From positions 27,332,670-27,396,669 of the forward strand of contig CM043872.1 of NCBI GenBank assembly GCA_023846275.1: a stretch of DNA of 64,000 nucleotides, written 5' to 3'. A program made the position numbers and the translations under genes. Under the pieces are notes generated by a model. The model saw only the letters and a program-made list of their open reading frames with translations. It had not been told where the DNA came from and did not search any database. The stretch comes from Vanilla planifolia. Lineage: Eukaryota > Streptophyta > Magnoliopsida > Asparagales > Orchidaceae. Shown here piece after piece: positions 37,620 to 49,600 of the stretch (position 1 is its first letter; each line of letters starts with the position of its first letter).

Positions 37620-38675
37620 GGCCTTGAAAGGTTATCGTGCTAATTACTGATTGCATTTATTTGTTTGTTGATCGAGTTGTACATAAAATAGCAAGCTGCT
37701 TCCAGTTTCTTGAGCGCAAGACATGGGGAGTTGTTTGATGGTTATGGATGCTATAAGCTGAAGTGTTTTCTGAGTCTATCGTGTCTTAATGGATCCCCCA
37801 ATGACCTGAATTCGTTCTTTTGCAAAATAGGGCGTACGAAAGACAGCGCGGCATTGCATGAAGGCATGAAAGGAAAGGTGGTACCGTCACCCTTTCCACG
37901 TGAGGGTTCCTCCTCAGGCGTATTAGTAACGTGGTCATTTGGAGACCTTTATAAATTGTTAATAATATAAATGGCCAAAAAAGAGGATATGGGAGTTCAA
38001 ATGCGTGATCTGGCTTACGTCAGCAGTCAACCGGCAAGGAAATGCTCACCGGACAACCGTGTCGGGGGGACAGAAAGCACTATTAATGACCATATTAATT
38101 ACGTATTTATTTGCTTTAATGATGCCTTTTAAGGACAAAAAGCACCTTCTCGAAATCCCTAACCATTATTTAAAGGAAATTTGTTCCCTTTCCGTCTGTT
38201 GAATTCAGGGGGGAACCCGGTTCAAGTTTTACACCATGAAGCCGGTTCGTTTGAACCTAAACCAAATATTTTAAAAGCACAAATGGAAAAGTTTTTTTTA
38301 GACGTGTCGACGGCGAACCGAAACAATTGGCCAAGCAGACCACAGCAAACAGGTCTACGTGGCCACGTCGCTGGCCCATCAAGTGGTCCGGATTTCTAGA
38401 ATTTGGTGAGATTTTCTCTTTCCAACCACCGGAGACACAGGAGAGAGGAGACTTTCGAGATTAAGTAACGCTCGAAAGTCAGAGAAGACCCAAGGACCGT
38501 GTCGGTCGGTCGAAAAGAACCGAGGGAAGCAGAATGGCATCCCCCCACCGAGCCGGTCCTCCGAAACCCCGACACCGATACCGGCGCGTGCCGGTCGTCT
38601 TCCCTCCCCACATCGTAAATATCTCTTCCTCCACATTTTATATACTTCCCTTCCACCAGAAACAGGGTAGATTGA
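37620..38675 (+). promoter_or_regulatory. Region between ISTL and Aux/IAA, with auxin-response-factor-type motifs
   Basis: No gene is seen. TGTCGG occurs at 38060-38065 and 38500-38505, and its reverse complement CCGACA at 38569-38574; TGTCGA is at 38305-38310. TGTCGG is the high-affinity binding hexamer known for ARF proteins, and Aux/IAA promoters are classic ARF targets. TTTTATATACTT at 38636-38647 looks like a TATA box but would leave a very short leader before the ATG at 38676. Confidence 0.5.
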
Positions 38676-39286
38676 ATGGAGCTTGAACTTGGCCTGGCGC
38701 TGCCCTCTCTCGGCTTCGATCTCAATGAGTCCGTGGCCACCTCCGGCAACGACGACGGCCGAGGTGAAGGCAGGGACGAGGAGAGCGAGGAGTGGAGGAG
38801 GGGAACGTGGGTGAAGGTGAGAATGGAAGGCGTCGCCATTGGGAGAAAGTTGGATCTCTGCCCTCTCCGTTCCTATGAGCAGCTCTTCCACGCTCTCTAC
38901 TGCTTCTTCTTCCAGCAATTGGGTATCTCATCACCTATGGAAAGCAAGCAAATTTCACAAAAAGTTTCAGTTTTGCTCACATATGTGTATGATTTCAATC
39001 CGATGTAGATGAAGAGAAGGGGTTGCCGGAACACAGGCAATTCAGGGTTTCTTATGAAGACTGGGATGGGAACTGGATGAAGGTTGGAGACATTCCATGG
39101 AGGTAATACATACATATATATATATAATTCTCTGCTTCTCTTAGGTGGCAGTAACTGTACAGTAAATTCTTCTAATTTAATACTTGAAGGATATTCTTTT
39201 ATGTAATCTTTTCCTTATATCTTGCATGCAGAGAGTTTGTTCAATCTGTAAAGAGGCTTTTAGTAGTACCTGAGCTTAACAGATGA
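38676..39286 (+). CDS. Non-canonical Aux/IAA protein (EAR motif and PB1 domain, no degron)
   Basis: Aux/IAA proteins are nuclear repressors that bind auxin response factors. Three exons, 38676-38922, 39009-39102 and 39232-39286, join in phase to 131 residues. The N-terminus holds an LxLxL repressor motif (ELELGLALP) plus GFDLNE. From about residue 43 a type I/II PB1 domain follows: VKVRMEGVAIGRKLDL with the basic face Lys, then the acidic loop YEDWDGNWMKVGDIPW, and REFVQSVKRLLVV to the end. The domain II degron (GWPPV core) bound by TIR1/AFB is absent, as in the Arabidopsis IAA20/30/31/32/33/34 group, so the protein should be long-lived compared with canonical members. Length is short for the family. 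I do not assign an orthologue number. Confidence 0.92.
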
Positions 39287-40665
39287 GGATGCAGAAGAAA
39301 ATTAACCACCTTTGAGATGTCTTAGCCTTCTCAGTTTAGAAAACTAAAGTTGTTCTGTGGTGCAACACTTGTATGATCTACCTATGCTTTTCCCTTTTGT
39401 TTTCCGTGACATATCTAAGCTCAAAACAACTCTTGCTTGATTTGTATTCCATGTACTGTCAGTAGGATTATATATAATCTTTCTATGTTTCCTAATTTCT
39501 TCAAGTGTTTATGTTTGATTTCGGCAATAGTATTTTTATAATGTAGCAAACTAATAACTATAAACAAAAATTTGTATTAATATGATTGTGTTTGTGAAGA
39601 TTTGCAAAAGAATTTAGGAAAACTAGTTTTTAAAAATTAAATTTTTATGTGGGTTTAAAACAAAATCAAATTTTGATTGAAGTTATTGTAATTTTGATGA
39701 TTTTAAATAGAAAGAAAATAGTTGAAAAAGTAGTTTAAGATGTGATAAACAAACAGGAACAAAGCAGTCTTTATGCAGTGGAGAAAGACTAATTGGAGAT
39801 GCTACAACTTGTTTGGACTTTTGGGTTAAAGCAACTTGCTTGGACTTGAGGGCAAACCATCTACCAATTAATCAAAGCTTATCTAATCCAACAACTCAAA
39901 TCACAACCCTTGGGTCCCAGTTTGATCATTACTGCCACTGTGCATTAAATCTTTTTAAATCCAATTCCACTTTTTAAATTTTATTTTTTAATCTTAAAAA
40001 TAATATAAAAAAATATAAAACACACCCTTTAATAAAAAAAATATATATTTTGTTATTTAATGATAATAAGTTTTTCATTAAATATTTACCAATAATGTAT
40101 CGATCAAATGCATAATTTTTTAATAATACTTTTTAAAAAATTTTATTAATCAGTTTAATAACACAATTATTGTCTAATCCAAGACTTGAGTGTCCAATCT
40201 AATAAGAATGATTCAAAATTTTCATCAATGCTTTCTAAACTCAATTTAATTTTCAAACAAATTTTGTTTTAGTTAATTATTCAAACTTAGAATTATTACC
40301 TTTTTATTTTATCTTTTTAACAAATTAAAAAATAATTTTACTTTTATATATTTATTTCATTTTAAATATCATTTTTTGACATTAATTTATTAAATCAAAA
40401 CTCTTGACACATAAGTCTCAGCTACAACTGAACTGAAGAAACCTCTTCATTACCAAATAATCAATTGTTCTTGGAATGATACAACATTAAGCCACTTTGG
40501 TGTATACTCGGGTCAAGCCTCAGACATTAACCACGAAAAAAAGATGAATTCCAACCATAAATTCATTCATTACAGCATGTTTTTTGAAGACGGCAAAACA
40601 AATCAATATGACTGAAAGAAGGAAGCCAGAAGAAGGTAATGCTTAAGTGAAAATGACCAACTCGT
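39287..40665. other. Convergent intergenic region between Aux/IAA and RPA43
   Basis: About 1.4 kb, AT-rich, serving as 3' flank for both genes. No coding sequence or recognisable repeat seen. Confidence 0.75.
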
Positions 40666-43600
40666 TCATTTTGGATCATTTTTTTGCAGCTTTCTTGATT
40701 TCTTCATTCGGCCATGGTCAAATAGTTGATCAGCTTGGCTCAGAATACCTGAGTCTTCTATTTGCTTTCTCTTTTCAATGTCCTTATAATGTCTCTTCAG
40801 GCTTCTAAAAAACAAAGATTGGAGCATGATCGTTTCAGTATAAAACTCAACATTGTTGATAACTATTCTTGTGGAAGCAAGGGAAAAATGTAAGATAGTG
40901 GGCTGATTTTTACCTTTCTGTTTGTAATCTATCTTCGATTTCATGTTTCGATAACCAAATGATGCATCCAGTGTGCGGTGGAAGTAGAGATCCCGAAATG
41001 TGAAGTGTTTCTTCATCCATGCTTAAAAATCAAGATTTAATGGAGGAAAACATCAGTATATAAGAAATCAAAATGAGTACATTTGAATTAAGCCACTTGA
41101 AAATTAGGTACTGTTTAAGCAACCAAATACCATAAATGAGTCTGATTAGTAAGGCACTTGATAAACAATTAATGAACAATTAAAAAAGAGCAGTAAAGGA
41201 GTTGATGTTTAGCTATTCTTTAAACCAATTAGTTCCATTATATCAGTACCTGAAAGAAAAAAATGTCTACTTGATTTAAAAAGCCAAAAAATTGTCAACT
41301 GATATCTTCACAACAGCTGAAAACATTATGAACAAAAAAACATTTCGAGTTTGGAGAAGCAGGCAGGTAAAACATATCTTAATCCACAATCTTTCATTGT
41401 ATCTAGAAATTGTATTATACAGCTGGTTTTAACCATGGAGATTGTCTCGAATGCTGTTGCTTCCAATGAGACTTGTTTAAGATCACATTTACGGCATACA
41501 ATAAAATTGCAAACCACTGCCATACTAGAAATACCTTTGAAAGGCATGTATTTTAGCATTGAAGAGGTTAAATATAGCATTTTAGTAATAGTTTTTATGA
41601 ACTAAAGCTTGTGTATTCTATGAGTGTCCATCAAAATAACAAAATATTATTTACATATAAAGTCTCAGCGTACAACGTATCAAGCTTATGCTCGATCATC
41701 TGTTAGTTTATTTTAAAATCCCCAAAATCTTACATTTTATTAGTGTTAAGTGCTTGCTCAAATAAAAGGCAATTCGAGCAAGGCCATGCTAGTTAAGACT
41801 TAATATTTCAATTAACTAAATCCTAGCCATTAACCTACATATTTTTCAACTTTGTGCATCATTATCACAGACTTTATCTATATAAACACGTCATGTAGAT
41901 CTTTGATATATCATATTTATATTGCAAATTTTGAACATGTTTCCAGATGACGCATGAAACTGATTCTCTTTCAATGCTTCATGCCTCAGCAAGTGTTGGT
42001 TTTTTAAATCCCTTGCATTCCCCTTTGATTTCAATTTAAACCTTTTTGACAAACGGAAAGTTCATTAAGCTTAGACTTTGAAATTTGAAGATTGGATAAC
42101 CTTTCTAGGAGCTCAAGAAATTTGAAATATGCTTTTGCTTTTTCCAACACTGACATATGTATGACAGTGAAAGAGAACAATATGAAAACTTAACCTTATG
42201 TGAATGAAATGTGCAAATTAATATGTCCTCTTGGCAATTTTAACCGACTTGATGTTAATACAGATGTATAATGGATTCAGCACAAATTTCATCTAAATCA
42301 AGTCAGAATTTTTAGAAAGATTATAAATGTGAAGAATGAATGTCCACAAATTTCAGGCTAATGAGTCTACCACGTCGTTGAACAGAGACGTATTCATTAT
42401 AACCACATTACAATGCATAACAAATTTGCAGCTTAACCAAGCAACTGGCCTCCCCATGATATTATGTAAAGCTCTACAAACTATCTCCAAGAAAAAATTA
42501 CGTAAACGTTATTCCTTCATGGGATCTGTACTACTTTCATATGTATAGTTCTTAGTATACTAGAAGCATAGGAAGTCAATCGGATTAATATTAGCAGATT
42601 AAGTACATGATATTATTGTTAATTCCAAATTAATGAACAAAGTAAAAGGGAACAAGTACCCTTTTTGAACGAAAAATATTTGAAAAAAACAAAACAAAGG
42701 CAGGCACATAACAAAAAATGGACGTTAGATTCTAATATGAAGTCAATCAGATTAGTCTTAGCAGATTATGTACGTGATATTGTTGCCAATTCAAAATCAA
42801 TTAACATAATAAACGAAGTGGGAACAAGAGCCTTTTAGAATGAAAAAATATTTGAAAAAAAGAAAGCAAAGGCACATAACAAACAATGGATCTAAAAGCA
42901 TAGGACGCTAAACAGATCAATCTTAGCAGATTAAGTAAATGATATTGTTGTCAATTTAAAATCAATGAACATAATAAAAGAAGTGGCAAAAAGGACCCTT
43001 TTAGAATGAAAAAAATATTTGAAAAAAGAAAACAAAGGCACATAACCAACAATGAACCTTAGATTCTGATAGGCAAATTATGTGGTGAAGATACAAACTC
43101 ATTGTTCTCCAAATAGAAGTGTTCAACACTTGTGATTTTGATAAAAAAGAGCATATCAGCATTTGCTTATTAAATTGTTACCAGCCCACTAAGATCCAAC
43201 AAATTTATGTACAAAACATGTTCAATAGAATGAGTTGTAGGTTTGCTAGCATTGCCTTTGAATTCAAAATAAGAAGATTCATATCCCTTAGAAAAGAAGC
43301 GTGCTCAATAAAGTTCTGATTGGAAAGCATTGATTACATGCCCTTCCAGCAATTTTATCAAAGAAACATGCAATAAACATTATCTTACACTCTATTCATA
43401 AAACTAGATTCAAAGAATCTTAAATGAACATACATTAGATGCCTTTCAACCTCATAATACCAGAAGAGCACTAAGAAGACAACATCAAAATAAAACAAGC
43501 TTCAGTAGCTCACTGATAATGAAAACAGCTCGAATTCATAATTCAGAAGCTCTTACCTTTTGAATACGAACCTGATAATGCTACCAACTTTAATTCTGTG

Positions 43601-46600
43601 ATGTTTGTAAGTTTTGCTACGAAAAGATTTCACTCCCTCTCTCTAAAAGTACAGATTTAGAAAATGGTTAGTTAATAATTTAAGCTAAACAAGCAAGGCA
43701 ACTGAAGTAGCCAACAACTTACCTCCCGATACTTAAATTCTTCACGAATGTCTCCCAAAAGAATGGCAGCCGAACAAAACCCAAGCACTGTTGCATGAAC
43801 AGAATCCTTCCCCAACTTTACAACCTTCCCTTCTGAAGTAACAGGATATTACTCATTATGCACCATTCTAAAAGACTTTCAAAAGGAATCTAAGGTGTGA
43901 AGAGACTTCAAAGACCACAAGACGAAAACTACAGCTGACATTATCCACCTGTTAACGTAATTGCTTCAACCTTTTATTGTTAACGGGAACAACCAGTCTA
44001 TATGCACTCAAAAAGAAAAGCCAAGAGAAAAAAATAAAATTTCACCAATTACATTTGATGCCTCGTAACATCCTATAGCAGCGTAATAACAGGTGAACAT
44101 AGACAGAAAATAGAGTTACATTACTAGTGAAAACCTATACAGTGCTTGTTAATCATTTGGTAAAATTTCAGCTAATTAAGGCCTCCTTTCTAACCCATGG
44201 AAAGGGACAAAGTAGAAAAAGCATTGAGAACTCAGAAAGGATAAATATGAAACACCCTGTCATAAATCAAAATTCACACATAATGCTTTCCGTGTCTACT
44301 TGATATCAACTAACTCTTGCAAACAACATAAAACTCAAAAATAACTCAACAAAACCTGCACGGCATTTGTAAATAGGATCAGACATATAATAAAACTCAA
44401 ACTAGAACTAACACATCTTGACTTGCAAACTATATGCAGTGAATTTCTTTTCAACACTGAAGGAACAAAAAAATAAACGGCTAACAAAAACTAATGCCCA
44501 AACTTTATTGTGAATATCTGACATCAAGAACCTATTTGACCTAACCGTCTAGTGTCAAGCATACTGTCACAAGACTAAGTACTGCAAAGCTTCTGATAAT
44601 CCTTGACAACAATTTTTGATGTGAATTAAATTCAGTTGCCTAATTTAACAAGTGAAAAGAGGGCCATTGAGCTTCCAACCTAGTTTGAAAAACTAGAGAA
44701 ATTCTCAAATTAAATTCATTTCCTTATGTATGAAAATATGCATCCCGCTCTCCTCCCACCCTGCCTATCACCCACACATACACTCAGCATGTAAACACAT
44801 GCCTCTTTCCTAAAACACTAGCGCACATGACAAAGAAAAGGTCATACTCCAGTCTTTGCTATCAAATTCAAGGGTCAATTAATCTGACAAAAAAAATACA
44901 GATATACATGAATAAAATAAAACTTCATAACAAAATCAGACCTACCCCTTCCCGAGAGCAAAAGGGATCTAATCTTTCATTACAAGCCAAGCAGAGAATG
45001 CATATAATTTCTTTTTTCTTGTTTAGATCACTACGTAATATGCACAATTTTTAACCAATAATGCAAAGTTACAGGATTTACAGTTATAAAATCCATGCAC
45101 GTGCATAACACACAGGTTCAATACAGCACTTTTTGACGTATTTTAATTTTGCCATTTTTGTAAGCAGCATTTCTAGCACAAGTGAAAGGGTAGAGAACAG
45201 ATACCCATAAAACCATTAAATATATCAAATGAAGGAAAGAACCTGACGATGATGCACCCGCAATGATACATACCAAAAGATAAAGAATATAACAAAATGT
45301 ATGAACAAAAAAAAACAGTTTATTTTCTTTATCAACATGACCTTTGGCTTATTCAAAGGAAACGTCTAAGTGTGGTTTCCCAAAATCATATTAAACTCCT
45401 AGGCAAAAACAAAGATCAAAAAAAAAAAAAAATCAAGTTTCTTCAGCAAATACAGCCAAACAATCACTCAAGTAAAAATAATTCTAAAGAAATTTCATCA
45501 ACATACTGAACTTGATTAGCTAACATAGAGCACCAAAAGTAAACAAAAATATGAAATTGCATACTCGTCTACATAGTTAACCTTGATGCCATGTAAAAAA
45601 ACAAAACATTAACCTGAAACTAAAATTTTTAAATATTGCTAATAAGTTGCAACTCATGTGATATTGACCTTGTCCCCCAAAGGAGAGGTGCAAGGCTCAA
45701 ATTAAGGCAACTCGTCCACCTTTAAAAAAAAAATCTAAGAATTGAACACGTCTACATAATTAACTTCAATGTGAAATATTGCTAATAAGTTGTACATCAT
45801 GTGGCTTTAATGTTATCTTCCAAATGTGAGGTGCAAAGTTCAAATGAGGACATAGATCTCAGCCTTCTTCCAAAAAAAATCCTAAATATTGAACCCATAG
45901 CAACAATCATATCATTAAACACTGGTACAACTTGCAGTGACTAATCCCATGCAATTAGTTAAAGAATATTCTTTAGGAGGGTTCTTAGGTAGTTCCTATG
46001 AAACAAACCTATACTATACATATTTTGCCTTCGTACATATAAACCAACAAATGTATGTTTCTGTAACTATTTTGCATGGCATACTAGATCCCTAGGTTGC
46101 CTTTTTCTTTTTCACTGGCGGCAGTCCCAAGTTGTTATCTATTCCGTGAACACTGAAGCTATCATGCTCAGCAAGGTATCGTTGGATTATTTCTCTATTT
46201 TTCTTCTTTTGTCGGTGAGCTCACCCTTGCAAGTTATTGTCTAATGATTTCTTTTTTTATTTCAGCACCTTCTTTTTGTTGCACTCTTGCATACTCGCTT
46301 GTACATCTCCATGGAAAACTCCAATCTGAGATTACATCTTCTCTGCATGGCTCCATATCCATTGTTGCCAATGCTGTTGGCAATGTCTCCCACTTACCAT
46401 CAAGCTAAACACCACAAATTATCTTCTTTGGAAAACAAAAATACTGCCTTTATTTAGAAAAGAAGGATTGCTTGAACATATAGATGCCATAGTTCAAACA
46501 TCATCTCTCACAGTTCCTTCATTATCTTCCCTCAATCTTGAATATCAATCTTGGTGTCTGTGGGACCAGCCAGCTCGTACCTACATCCATGCATCACTTT

Positions 46601-49600
46601 CAGAGGATGCCGTTTGTCAAGTTTTTGGCATTAGCACAGCAAGGGAAGCTTGGCTTACTCTAGAAAATGTGTATTCTAATCACTCTCACACACTTTTAAC
46701 CAATTACATATGAAGCTTCACAGGCTTCGGAAGGGAGATTCGCCTGTAAAAACCTACCTGCAAAAACAGAATTCAACCATGATGATCCTGCTTCTATTGA
46801 TCATCCTCTTACCCTCGTCTTGGCATCCAAGGTACAGAGAACAACGCAATTGTGAACATTTTCATGGCAAAATCTTGGATTCTTTGCCTTGGTCTGTTTG
46901 TAGATGCAACAATCACTAGATTAAGTGCTACTTCATTTGCAGGAACAAGCACACGTAACTATAGTAGTTCACTACTTCGCAACAATCTACTATAACAAAC
47001 TTGTCGATACTCTTGTTAAGCCACATTCAAACCTCTTCGTCGACAACAATTCTTTTCACATGGTACAACACCTCCCATCTCTTTCATTGCATTGTGAATA
47101 TCTTGGATTTGATTAAGTTGTAGTAAGCAATAGCTAAGGTTTGCCCATTCTTCACACCAACTTCGCTGTTACTCCTAAGTCAAACAAAAACCTTAAATTC
47201 TTAACATGGTCCTTGCTTATCTCATTCTTTACCATTAGTCTCCCAACACACTAGAGATAAAATAGTTTCTATGTAACTCTTTAATGGCCAATTTCTTGTG
47301 AAAAACCTCCACACCAATGTACCTTTGATTTGCAATCATCTTGTAGCTTGGTTATACCATCTTCATGGCCTCATACCAATTTTTTTCACCGTTATCAACT
47401 GCCTCATAAAAGTTTGGCAATCAAGGCACAATCATCCAAATACTATTCTAACACATCAAATAGTTTCTAAGTGTAAACAACTTGGTTCTTTAAAGTCTTT
47501 GTAGCCAATCAAAAGGCAATCAAACTTTAATTGTAAGCAAACATCTAATATATGTCAATGCTTGGGAATCTGCCGCTTGTATTTCACATAGTTAATGTCA
47601 ATTTTACCTTTCATTCATGGATGAATGCTCTAAGTATATTTGGTTCAATCAATTTAAATCCAAGCCTAAAGTATTTCCCACTTCACTCTCTTCCCAAAAC
47701 AATGGCTGAACTATAACTGATCTCCAAGATCATTCACTTCCAAAATGATGGAAATGGTAGCTTCTAAGCTTTATCCTTTTATTTCAGAAACATGTGGTAT
47801 TATTCACTCTATATCTCTAGCCCCACCATATGCTTATGAACAATGCAGCATAATTGAACATCATCTTGCACAAATAATTGAGGTTGGTCAACCTATGACA
47901 CCTCATGCTTCCTTACTGTGACTATTTTTGGATCATGCTTTTGAGGCTGACACCTACCTCATCAATCAATTATCATCCATCTTAATTAATAACTTTACAC
48001 CTTTCTACTCATTATCAAGCCAATCACCGGATTATATACTACTCCTAAAGAGCTTTAACTCCCTCTGCTTTCCTTATCTTTGCCCACTCAATTGCCAAAA
48101 TTTCTTTTTTTGTCTCATTGCATATTCTTTGGATAACCTTCCAAAATAAAAGAGATATCATTGCTTGAACATTACCACCATATGAATTTGTTGACATGTA
48201 TGTTTTGATAAAAATACATTTCTTAATGCATCTATTCCTTCACTTGGCTCACAAGCCAAACATCGAACACTCATCCATGCGGCATAGTCTATTACAGCCA
48301 CTCAATACGAAGTCCTTCACCAACATCAAACATACCTTCCTCTATACCATGTAATATCACCACACCATTTATTGCTGAGCCATCCCATCTATAGTTGAAA
48401 ATGCTCACACATAGCCCATGAAGTTGGTCATTGAATGGCATCCACAAGCCTAATCCTCATTATGCGTTATTACACACTAATGATTCCATGTAAACAAAAC
48501 CTGAAACATGCACTCAAGCTTTAAAAATCCACCTAGGAGAAAAGCCATGCCGAGAGAATTTAATAGATTCCTACTAAGCAAAACTTGGTCTTTTGGTCCT
48601 CACTCCAAGCGATAAAAATACTATTGGTTGCACATGGGTTTTCAACATAAAATGAGATGCCAATTGTTCTATAAATTGTTACAAAGCCTATCTTGTTACA
48701 AAATGTTATCATCAACAATAAAGCATTGATTTTCATGATACTTTTAAGCTGACCATACAACTAATGACAATATACATTACAGTTTCTATTGCAATCAGTC
48801 AAGGCTAGCAATGTAAGGAACTTGACATTCAAACATATTTCTTCATGGCTCCTTTGAAAAGAGAGTATGCATGATTTAACTTTCGAGCTCTATTGACACC
48901 AACAATCTATCACATATCTTTCATCTTCATAAATCCCTTCATAGTCCTAAGCAAGTAACAAAAATATACTTTCATAAATTATCTATTCCTCTCTTCAATC
49001 TCATGTTCCATGGGATAATAGACAAACTCGTTCATATTAGGGCATCAAAAAGATGGCATACTTGCATTTATGTCGATGATATTATTCTCAAGAGCAATTC
49101 ATCAACTAATCTCAACAAATTGTTCTTGGCAACCCATTTGTTAGTAAGGATCTTGAATACATGCACTTTTTTTCTTGAATAAGAAATTCCCACAAGCACT
49201 GACTCAATACTCACGGTATTTATTATTAAATTACAATAGAAGTTGAAGTTGGATTAAGCTAAACCTATGACACCCCTTGTGGTGGCTTCTATTCATTTAT
49301 CTACATGTTATGGTAAGCCTCTACCTATTACACCTAAAAATTGTGACATAGTTGGAGCTTTTCAATTCCTCGCCATCACTTGTCCCAACATTGCATTCAT
49401 TGTAAATATTTTTTGTCAATTTATTCCTTCCCCAACATTCACACATTGGAGTGCCTTTAAGTGCATCTTGTACTACCTCAATGATGCCTCAAATTATGGA
49501 TTAATTTTGAAAAAGTCCCCAAGCCTTCAATTTGATCAATGCTTAAATGCTAACCAGGCTAAATGTTCAAACAACTGCAAATCGATTGATAGTTTTGCAA

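Noticed and set aside
38379..38918. 179-codon minus-strand frame opposite the Aux/IAA first exon
   Set aside because: Antisense shadow of a GC-rich exon and promoter; no family resemblance, while the plus strand gives a clear Aux/IAA protein.
40666..41016. A continuous 116-codon minus-strand frame starting MKKHFTFRDLYFH
   Set aside because: Its first part is an out-of-frame reading of RPA43 exon 5; the correct phase gives DEETLHISGSLLPPHTGC and needs an intron before the last exon.
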